A stretch of DNA of 64,000 nucleotides. Source: Bacillota bacterium (lineage in GTDB: Bacteria; Bacillota; SHA-98; UBA4971). The number at the start of each line of letters is the position of its first letter. The stretch's first letter is position 1. The stretch is taken from contig JACIXY010000014.1 in assembly GCA_014360195.1 (NCBI GenBank), positions 1 through 64,000 of the forward strand, read 5' to 3'. The notes beneath the pieces were generated by a model. The model searched no databases. It was not told where the DNA came from and saw only the letters and a list, made by a program, of their open reading frames with translations. This document shows positions 52,184-58,953 of this stretch, one piece after another. Position numbers and translations under genes: made by a program.

Positions 52184-52987
52184 CTATTGCCCCCTCTTGA
52201 GCTTCACCGAGTGCCTGTACTTATCGCCACGTATCTCAACTATCGAGAACTCCACAACTCGACCATCCACGTCAAACGTCTGTCTCTCAGTGATTATCAG
52301 GGGCGCACCCTTGGGAACGCGCAAAAGGGAACTGTGCAGCTCCGACGCCACGCTGGCCTCCAGCACTTCTTCTGCTTCGTCCAACTGTATGCCCGCCCGT
52401 TCCATCTCTGAGTAGAGCGACCGTGTGGAAAAGTCTGTGTCAGAATAGTTAATCAGATCTGCAACCCACATCGGAAGGTAAACCGTATGTATCTGGACGG
52501 GCTCTTCATCGATCAGCCGAAGCCTCACGAGCTTGAACACGTCGTCCTTGGGTGTGAGCCGTAGCTTATCAATAATGCGGGGCTGGGGGCGAATGATCTC
52601 CGAACTTAGCACGATCGAGCGTGGTACGTGTCCTTTGGCGATGATATCCTCCGTAAAGCCCCGCAAAGCTGGAAGCTTTTCCTCGTACTTCGGGTGAGAA
52701 ACGAAAGTTCCCCTGCCCTGTTGTTTCTGCACAACGCCTTCGGCCTGCAAATCAGCGATCGCTTGCCGCACCGTGGTCCGGCTTACCCCGAATTGGCGCT
52801 CGAGCTCAACCTCTGACGGAAGGACGTCGCCGGGTTTCCAGACCCCGCGATAAATGTTATCGGCTATCCATACTTTGATCTGCTGGTAAAGGGGAACGCC
52901 TGACTCCCGTGTCAGCACCACGCCTTCCCTTCTTTCCATGGGGATGTCGCGTAGACTGTTCGGAACGTTCGTTGTCCGCGCGCTCAT
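52184..52987 (-). CDS. GntR/HutC-family transcriptional regulator of the nucleoside operon
   Basis: This protein of up to 267 aa has an N-terminal winged helix (VPLYQQIKVWIADNIYRGVW, LPSEVELERQFGVSRTTVRQ, LQAEGVVQKQQGRGTFVSHP) and a UTRA ligand domain (about 100-265). The start is uncertain: ATG at 52987 is the longest, while GTG at 52921 (MVLTRESGVPLYQQ) has a closer purine-rich site and the usual family N-terminus. It heads the operon and is followed by the glycohydrolase-family gene after 3 bp. It probably senses a nucleoside-derived ligand. Confidence 0.9.
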   Translation of the reverse strand: MSARTTNVPNSLRDIPMERREGVVLTRESGVPLYQQIKVWIADNIYRGVWKPGDVLPSEVELERQFGVSRTTVRQAIADLQAEGVVQKQQGRGTFVSHPKYEEKLPALRGFTEDIIAKGHVPRSIVLSSEIIRPQPRIIDKLRLTPKDDVFKLVRLRLIDEEPVQIHTVYLPMWVADLINYSDTDFSTRSLYSEMERAGIQLDEAEEVLEASVASELHSSLLRVPKGAPLIITERQTFDVDGRVVEFSIVEIRGDKYRHSVKLKRGQ

Positions 52988-53131
52988 AATTGGACCAGTT
53001 CCCCTTCAGTCGATTGTCACCGACCGCTTTAGGTTGATCGCGTTGCTACCGCGATGCCGCACAAGCCGGAAACGTGACGCGCTTTTCCGCCACGAGACAT
53101 CCGTGAGGAAGCGGTAAAGCACTCATTATGT

Positions 53132-53274
53132 CGTCATGATGAGTACCGAGCACATCTAGGCCACTGCACTCACACATTATTCCTGCTACTTGCTAGAAAG
53201 GCACGCCAGCCTTAGCCCTGATGGTTCAGATAAACGGGTTGACCGGCCCTGCCAGGCATACTGTCGTCATGACG
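53132..53274. promoter_or_regulatory. Two copies of a CGTCATGA palindrome upstream of the GntR operon
   Basis: CGTCATGATG (53132-53141, imperfect) and CGTCATGACG (53265-53274, perfect) share a GTCGTCATGA core 133 bp apart, in the 600-bp interval (52988-53591) between the GntR operon and the DegT remnant. That interval has no other gene that I can support. They are candidate operators. Confidence 0.45.
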
Positions 53275-53591
53275 TTTTATTACTTCGACGCGGGATCCAG
53301 TTTTCCTTCTTCTCGTGGAGTAAACTTTGCACTGTTTTACTTCACGGTCTGGATGGTAGTATCTGGGTCTTGTGGCTTCCGGTCGGAGCGACGCGCTGAA
53401 GTGCGTCGAGCGGTTCGCTCAGGCGGTTCACTCAGAGCGATCTGGCCTGCGTTCGGGCCGGAGCGGGGTCGTCCGGCATTCAGGCTACACGTGATAGGCA
53501 TCCTTGAGCCCGTTCAACCCGCCGCTCGGGACCCGGCGAGTGGCTGTGGACTCCCTCTCGCCCGCGCCGGCCGCGAAGACCATGCCTGCCC

Positions 53592-53706
53592 CTACTGCAC
53601 TTCCCGCAGCGCGCGCTCGAGGACGTCGGCGATGTAGTCGGTCTCCTCGTCGGTGAGGTCGTCTGGGGTGTAGGTGTCGAAGTTGGGGTAGAACAAGGGC
53701 CGTCCT
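53592..53706 (-). pseudogene. DegT/DnrJ aminotransferase C-terminal remnant, copy 2
   Basis: The minus strand reads ALFYPNFDTYTPDDLTDEET, then DYIADVLERALREVQ-stop, the last 36 residues of a DegT-type aminotransferase. It is closely related to the copy at 41744 (DYLADVLERALGERQ), with about 85% identity over roughly 65 bp. Nothing of the upstream gene remains. It abuts the terminator hairpin of the TRAP operon. Confidence 0.65.
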
Positions 53707-53722
53707 GCAGGTGGGACGGCCC
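53697..53722 (-). terminator. Terminator of the TRAP transporter operon
   Basis: Read on the minus strand, GGGCCGTCC-cacctgca-GGACGGCCC is a perfect 9-bp stem followed by TTGTTCT. It begins 53 bases after the DctM stop. This is the only hairpin in the window with a moderately T-rich tail. Confidence 0.65.
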
Positions 53723-53774
53723 CAACGTGCCCCCCGGCTGAGACGCCGCGTACTCCTCTTGAAATCATTGCCGC

Positions 53775-55052
53775 CTATTTCAGTAGTAGATTCGGCAACA
53801 GTAGGGCGGTTTCCGGAATGAGCAGGATCACGGCCAGCGCGAGCGTCATCACGAGGCACACCCAGATTATATCGGGAAACGTTTCCTCGATACTGATGCC
53901 AATTATCCTCGTGGACGTAAACAAACCTACAGCGAGCGGGGGCGTCGCACCCCCGATAGCCAGGTTGAGCATCATCGCGACCCCAAAGTGAACGGGATCA
54001 ATTCCTATATGGGTTACGATCGGCAACAGAATTGGCGTCATAATGATAATTACCGCGATGGTCTCCATGAAGGTGCCTAAGAACAGTAACAGCACGTTGA
54101 TGGCGAACAAGAGCACGATCTTATTACTGGAGATCGACAGCAAAGCTGATGCCATGGCTTCGGGTATGTGCTCCGAGGCCATAATCCAAGCAAACGGCGC
54201 AGCAGCGGATACGATGAGGATGATTGTCGCGCTTGATAGGGATGCCTTTGCAAGAAGCTGAGGCACCTCAGACCACTTTAGTTCCTTGTACACGAAAACT
54301 GCCAGCACAAACGCGTATACAGCAGCAACAACAGCCGCCTCCGTCGGCGTGAAAACACCGCCAAGGACTCCCCCCATGATTATGACCGGCATAGCAAGGG
54401 GGCCGATGGCACCCCGAAATGCCTCCACAAGTTCCTTAAAGGATGCCCTCCTATCGGTCCCACGGTACCCCCGCTTAGCAGACACCATAATCGAAAACGC
54501 AATGAGGAATAGCCCGGCGAGGATTCCAGGGATGAGCCCTCCGAGGAATAACGCTGCTATTGACACGCCTCCGGCCACGCCGTAGACGACCATTGAGAGG
54601 CTCGGAGGGATGACGATGCCGAGACCTCCTGAACCACCTAAGAGGGAAGCGGTAAACCCCTTCCCGTAGCCCCTCTTGACCATTTCCGGCTCCATGATCG
54701 AACCCACCGCGGCAACGGTTGCGACGCCAGAGCCTGACACGGCACCAAAGAAGCAGCTCGCAGCTACTGCGACAGCAGCGAGTCCGCCTGTGATGTGGCC
54801 GATCAAGGCGTTCGCTAACCTCATCAATCGCGGCGTGCTACCTTTTTCCATTAACACCCCAGCGATCATGAAAAGGGGCAACGCGAGAAGTGGAAATGAG
54901 TCAATCCCCATAACCATCCTCTGGGAAATGACGGATACCGGAGGAAACCCTTTCACAACCAAGTATGCAAGGCTACTCAGCCCTATCGAGAACGCCACCG
55001 GAACCCCCATCGCCAGAAAAAACGCAAGACTCCCAAAGAGCACCCATATCAT
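53775..55052 (-). CDS. dctM: TRAP transporter large permease, DctM
   Basis: This 425-aa membrane protein has about twelve hydrophobic segments and the DctM signatures FGAVSGSGVATVAAVGSIME, GGSGGLGIVIPPSLSMVVYG, TPTEAAVVAAVYAFVLAVFV and LNLAIGGATPPLAVGLFTST. It forms the ion-driven membrane channel with DctQ. The ATG at 55052 overlaps the DctQ stop in an ATGA arrangement; the 120 upstream codons in the open frame belong to DctQ's shadow. TRAP systems carry carboxylates such as C4-diacids, uronates or aldonates. The aldolase upstream favours a sugar acid. Confidence 0.94.
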   Translation of the reverse strand: MIWVLFGSLAFFLAMGVPVAFSIGLSSLAYLVVKGFPPVSVISQRMVMGIDSFPLLALPLFMIAGVLMEKGSTPRLMRLANALIGHITGGLAAVAVAASCFFGAVSGSGVATVAAVGSIMEPEMVKRGYGKGFTASLLGGSGGLGIVIPPSLSMVVYGVAGGVSIAALFLGGLIPGILAGLFLIAFSIMVSAKRGYRGTDRRASFKELVEAFRGAIGPLAMPVIIMGGVLGGVFTPTEAAVVAAVYAFVLAVFVYKELKWSEVPQLLAKASLSSATIILIVSAAAPFAWIMASEHIPEAMASALLSISSNKIVLLFAINVLLLFLGTFMETIAVIIIMTPILLPIVTHIGIDPVHFGVAMMLNLAIGGATPPLAVGLFTSTRIIGISIEETFPDIIWVCLVMTLALAVILLIPETALLLPNLLLK

Positions 55053-55570
55053 TGCTTGTTCAACTCCTGTTGCTGGCCTACACTCCGGACATACTCGAGC
55101 ACGCCCGAGGCTGGACGCATGGTGTGAGCGATCTGCACGAGCAAGTAACCAATCATAATCGCGGCGTTCACCGGTAGGGCTAAGTACACAAGCCCCAACG
55201 GAACCCCCAGCGCGGGCGAGCGATTGGTCAGCGCGAGTCTTACTATGCTTAAGCCCTTCACACCCACTATGCCAAGAAACGCAATACACAAAAGATTCAC
55301 GAGAACTGATACTGCTTTCTGAAGAGGCCTGGGCAGAAGGCCAACGAAGAACCCTATTCTGGTATGAGCTTGGAGCGCAACTGCCACCGTAGCGCCGGTA
55401 AACGACATCCAAATGAACAGGTAACGCGCCAACTCTTCAGCCCAGAACATCGGCGCTTTGAAAGCGTATCTCAAAACGACCTGCGCGAACGTTATCACTA
55501 TCACAACGGCGAACATCGCCGCCGAGATCGCCTCCAGTAACGTTATGAATCGCTTGCGCCGTAATTCCAT
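55049..55570 (-). CDS. dctQ: TRAP transporter small permease, DctQ
   Basis: This 173-aa protein has four hydrophobic segments and the DctQ hallmarks ITFAQVVLRYAFKAPMFWAE and ELARYLFIWMSFTGATVAVA. The ATG at 55570 has GGGGGGAG upstream. The open frame to 55645 would cross the dctP-dctQ hairpin and is rejected. It overlaps dctM by four bases. Confidence 0.92.
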   Translation of the reverse strand: MELRRKRFITLLEAISAAMFAVVIVITFAQVVLRYAFKAPMFWAEELARYLFIWMSFTGATVAVALQAHTRIGFFVGLLPRPLQKAVSVLVNLLCIAFLGIVGVKGLSIVRLALTNRSPALGVPLGLVYLALPVNAAIMIGYLLVQIAHTMRPASGVLEYVRSVGQQQELNKQ

Positions 55571-55601
55571 TGCATCTCCCCCCGCGTCCAAACTTGAGGA
55601 C

Positions 55602-55642
55602 CCCGGGTCCGCCGCTGCGACATTGCTCGCGGCGGACCCGGG
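55602..55642 (-). terminator. Very stable hairpin between dctP and dctQ
   Basis: CCCGGGTCCGCCGC / GCGGCGGACCCGGG is a perfect 14-bp stem with a 13-base loop, beginning 9 bases after the DctP stop. No T-run follows. It probably limits read-through into the membrane genes or protects the dctP mRNA. Confidence 0.8.
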
Positions 55643-55651
55643 CATGGGTTC

Positions 55652-56656
55652 TCATTGAGACGCGTACTTACGAATCACATCCATGATATCCTTGCCGAAC
55701 TTAGCTTCATACTTATCCCAAACCGGCTTTACAGCTTCCCTAAATGCCTTCTTGTCAACCTCATTGACAATCATACCCTTCTTCTTCAACTGCGAAACGA
55801 ACTCCTCGTCCTGGGCTTTTATCAGTTGCCGGGCTACAGTCCTATACTTGAGCGCATTGTCCTGAAGGACGCGCCGTTCGCGTTCTGACAGTCGTTGCCA
55901 TCTCGCTGGGTTAATTATGAGAACGGCAGTGTTCCAGATATGACCTGACAGCGATAAGTATTTCTGAACCTCGTAAAAGCGCGACGTGTAAATTATAGAA
56001 AGAGGGTTCTCCTGACCATCAACAGTGCCTTGCTGGAGTGCGGTAAAGAGTTCGGGGAAAGGCATTGGGACTGCAGACGCCCCTAACTGCCTGAATGTGT
56101 CGAGCCTGATCGCTGATTCCGCCACACGAAACTTGATGCCTTTCATATCCTCGGGCTTTACGATCGGCCGGACGTTATTCGTGAAGTTCCTAAACCCGTT
56201 CTCCCAATATGCTAGGATCTTTACACCGTGCTTTTCAACCCGCTCAGCGAGCTTCTTACCAAGCTCACCATCAAATGCAGCATATGCCTGTTCTCGGTTC
56301 TCCCACAGGAAGGGCAGTTCCTCTACCGCACACACCGGCTCCATACCCTGGAAATTGGAGATCCCGTAAAGCAATGCCATGTCAAGAGCACCCATTCTGA
56401 CCTGTTCAATCTCATCTAGCTCGCTCCCGAGAGCTCCGCCGCTGATTATAGATATCTGGACGTGACCGTTTGTCTCTTGCTTCACTGCTTCAGAAAGCTG
56501 AAGAAGGGCCTGATGACAAGGATGACTGTCGGCTAGCACATGCGCCACGTTGAGCCTGATAACGTTGTCCGCTGCTTCACCGAGTGCCGCACCGAGCATT
56601 GTGAGCATCGCCAAGACGATCACTAGGAAGGTTTTGTGGAGCTTAGTAGCCTGCAT
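55652..56656 (-). CDS. dctP: TRAP transporter substrate-binding protein, DctP
   Basis: This 334-aa exported protein has signal peptide MQATKLHKTFLVIVLAMLTM...GEA. The DctP features follow: AHVLADSHPCHQALLQLSEA, ISGGALGSELDEIEQVRMGA, GIKFRVAESAIRLDTFRQLG (with the carboxylate-binding Arg) and PMPFPELFTALQQGTVDGQE. It binds an organic acid and delivers it to DctQM. The ATG has AAGGAAAGGAG upstream. It lies 150 bp after the HpcH/HpaI aldolase gene. Confidence 0.94.
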   Translation of the reverse strand: MQATKLHKTFLVIVLAMLTMLGAALGEAADNVIRLNVAHVLADSHPCHQALLQLSEAVKQETNGHVQISIISGGALGSELDEIEQVRMGALDMALLYGISNFQGMEPVCAVEELPFLWENREQAYAAFDGELGKKLAERVEKHGVKILAYWENGFRNFTNNVRPIVKPEDMKGIKFRVAESAIRLDTFRQLGASAVPMPFPELFTALQQGTVDGQENPLSIIYTSRFYEVQKYLSLSGHIWNTAVLIINPARWQRLSERERRVLQDNALKYRTVARQLIKAQDEEFVSQLKKKGMIVNEVDKKAFREAVKPVWDKYEAKFGKDIMDVIRKYASQ

Positions 56657-56804
56657 GATAGCATCTCCTTTCCTTGGTTCGGTCGTTTTACTGAGCTGTT
56701 ACAGCCGTCAAATGCACTGGTTCTTACTTCGCGCCATGGGCATAGTGGCGCTGTGTCGCTATGAATCTCACCCCCTAACACGTAGACCATGCTTTGCGTA
56801 AGCA

Positions 56805-57596
56805 CTAGCCTTTGAGCGAGACGACCGCACTGGAGACCTTGGAAAGCGCGTGCGAAAGAAGCATCTTATCTGTCCCCACCATAATCACTTTGACACCAAG
56901 ATCGAGCCAGCGCCTTGTCGCTGCGGCAATGCTGTCTGGTTCGAGATCGAAAACCACTGCGGCCATGGCAATTCCCTTCTTTTGTGCCAACCTAACCATC
57001 TGCTCAAGCTTTTCGGTCACCAAAGGGTGATTTACCTGTCCGCCTACACCGAGCGCCACGGATAGGTCGAAAGGCCCCATCAGAATTACGTCTATTCCTT
57101 CGACGGTAAGGATGTCCTCAAAGTTTGCAACGCCTTCCTTACCCTCAACAAGCAGGAAGACCACGGTACTTTCATCAGCGCGTCTGGCATACTCCGTCCA
57201 GTCCCAAGCCATATGACCAGCCGCCCGAATGCAGGGGCATGCCCCACGATTGCCAAGTGGGGCATACTTAGCAGCGTGCACGGCTTGGACCGCGTCCTCC
57301 TTCGTTGAAACACCGGGCACTATAACACCTCGGGCGCCCATATCTAGAGCTTTCATTATGAGAGTTGGGTTCTTATGCGATACCCTGATCAAAGGCACGA
57401 TTCCTGAAGCGTCGGCAGCGCGCACCAAGTTCTCTGCTGTCTCCAGACCGAAAAAGCCGTGTTCAGTGTCAATTACAACAAAGTCGAGTCCCGACTTACC
57501 TATAATCTCCACGCTCTCAGGACTTGCCATCTGAGCCCACGTACCGATGACCACCTTGCCCTGCTTAATCAGTTCCCTAAATCCCGTGCTTTCCAT
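56805..57596 (-). CDS. HpcH/HpaI-family class II aldolase
   Basis: This 263-aa metal-dependent pyruvate aldolase has VIGTWAQMASPESVEIIGKS, FVVIDTEHGFFGLETAENLV (base His and neighbours), PLIRVSHKNP (Arg), VIVPGVSTKEDAVQAV, FLLVEGKEGVANFEDIL (metal Glu) and LMGPFDLSVALG (metal Asp). The family splits 2-keto-3-deoxy acids such as 4-hydroxy-2-ketoheptanedioate or 2-keto-3-deoxy-L-rhamnonate into pyruvate and an aldehyde. The ATG at 57596 follows GGAGGAGAAC. Next to a TRAP importer it probably processes an imported sugar acid, although dehydratase or dehydrogenase genes are not seen here. Confidence 0.9.
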   Translation of the reverse strand: MESTGFRELIKQGKVVIGTWAQMASPESVEIIGKSGLDFVVIDTEHGFFGLETAENLVRAADASGIVPLIRVSHKNPTLIMKALDMGARGVIVPGVSTKEDAVQAVHAAKYAPLGNRGACPCIRAAGHMAWDWTEYARRADESTVVFLLVEGKEGVANFEDILTVEGIDVILMGPFDLSVALGVGGQVNHPLVTEKLEQMVRLAQKKGIAMAAVVFDLEPDSIAAATRRWLDLGVKVIMVGTDKMLLSHALSKVSSAVVSLKG

Positions 57597-57627
57597 CCAG
57601 TTCTCCTCCTCCATAAAGTGCACCACG

Positions 57628-58194
57628 CTAGAACGAAGGCGGTGTAACAGCGCAGATTATAACCGTCGGCTTGTCCCATGCGTTGGCTATCCGATGGGGT
57701 TTGCTTGCATGGAAGTATATGGTATCACCCTCCTCAAGAATGTGGCTCACCCCATCAAGTTCGAACTTCAACCGGCCGGACGAGACGTAAATGCATTCCT
57801 CTCCGTCGTGACTATAAAAGAGGTTTTCAGGTTCATTAGGTCCAGGATCCAACTCGATCAGTACCAATTCAATCTTGCGATTCAAGTCCGGGGACAGCAG
57901 CTGGTAGCGGATGTTCGACCCGGCGCGCGCAAGATACTTCCGCTCGTTTTTCCGCACGATCATGTCATTGGATTGACCCCCTTCAAAGAAGTAGACCATT
58001 GACACGTCAAGAGCCATAGCGATTTTTCGAAGGGTCGTTATCGACGGCGATGTCTTGCCGCGCTCGATTTGGCTCAAGAGGCTAACGGAAAGGCCGGTCT
58101 TCTCAGCGACATCTTTAATACGTAGCTTCTTGCTCTTTCGTAGTCTCCTGATCTTATCGTGTATCATCTGAGTCTCAGCCCATTGCACTCCCAC
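57628..58194 (-). CDS. XRE-family regulator with C-terminal cupin domain
   Basis: This 188-aa regulator has an HTH_3 domain (IRRLRKSKKLRIKDVAEKTG, LSVSLLSQIERGKTSPSITT) and a C-terminal cupin_2 barrel (about 110-186, with FYSHDGEECIYVSSGRLKFE and GDTIYFHASKPHRIANAW). The cupin probably senses a small carboxylate or sugar. The GTG at 58194 is chosen (GGGGGTATTACA upstream); ATG at 58167 also possible. The long open frame to 58434 reads into a dispersed repeat and is not protein. A strong AGGAGG at about 58224 leads only to a three-codon ATGAAGAAATAG frame, a possible leader. Confidence 0.88.
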   Translation of the reverse strand: MGVQWAETQMIHDKIRRLRKSKKLRIKDVAEKTGLSVSLLSQIERGKTSPSITTLRKIAMALDVSMVYFFEGGQSNDMIVRKNERKYLARAGSNIRYQLLSPDLNRKIELVLIELDPGPNEPENLFYSHDGEECIYVSSGRLKFELDGVSHILEEGDTIYFHASKPHRIANAWDKPTVIICAVTPPSF

Positions 58195-58389
58195 TGTAAT
58201 ACCCCCTATTTCTTCATAAATAGCGTAATTCCTCCTAGCAGGCATCCGTTTTTCATTTGCTGTTGCGCTGAAGACGGTAGAGGCATGTCCTTCGAGGTCG
58301 TCCCGATCATCGTGGAATTTCACGTAGCGCACCCCCGCTTGGTTTTTCATGCGTTTGCTGCCTCGCTCGTGGAGGCGTTGAGAACCTCG

Positions 58390-58514
58390 TTCCACGCCAC
58401 TTGCAGCTATCCTGCTTCCACCCGGGTAAAACAAGACCCCCGGCTACCACCCTCCCCCCGAGGGCCCCCGGAGGCATGCCACCTTCAACAGGGAATCCCA
58501 CCTGGATCAACGTC
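58390..58514. repeat. Dispersed repeat, copy B
   Basis: This 125-bp copy is the partner of 395-521 in the same orientation. Differences include C/T changes and a 1-2 bp indel in the C/G run. Copy B lies upstream of the XRE regulator with no transposase next to it, so it is a solo remnant or an independently mobile short element. Confidence 0.75.
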
Positions 58515-58953
58515 CTTTACTTTATCATCACCCAAATCCGCAGGCGCGACGAGAGCATCGAAACCCCGTCTTCAAACAGTTTTCTGACGCAAGTGTAATC
58601 ATGTTCTCCCTGCAAGGAACCTTCCCTCTCCGTAGAAGTCAGTGAAAGTTGAGAGAAACGTTGCAGAGAGTTTAAGTTTGTATACAGAGGTTTGATCTGA
58701 AGCTGCTATTATGATTACTACCATCGGACGCAAATCCATGGGGCTAAGTGAAGGTGCAGCAGAACGCGTGTGCCCCCGTGCCGGCATTGCCAAAGCGCGG
58801 TGGTGCGGTGGGAACTGCGCCAGGTGTGAGTTCGTGTAAGAGGTGTGAGGTTTGATGGACGGAGGGCATGAAGAGAGATATAATCCTCTTGAACAAACGT
58901 AAAGAAATGCAGCAACTGTAAGCTGTTTCAGCTTAAGTGAGGCATCTGAAAAG
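58515..58953. other. Interval before the sensor kinase, no gene recognised
   Basis: Open frames here have no family features, and the frame of the large kinase is stopped by TAA at 58900-58902. I looked for a kinase N-lobe (glycine loop, VAIK-type lysine) in this stretch and saw none. Confidence 0.4.

Noticed and set aside
53221-53637. 138-codon + strand open frame in the interval before the TRAP operon
   Set aside because: No ribosome binding site or family pattern, and it overlaps the DegT remnant read on the other strand.
54676-55158. Long + strand open frame opposite dctM
   Set aside because: It is a shadow of the well-supported DctM membrane protein; composition is biased and no family motif is present.
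58195-58434. The 80-residue N-terminal extension of the XRE-cupin open frame
   Set aside because: It runs into dispersed repeat copy B and has no domain; the GTG at 58194 gives the normal family length.
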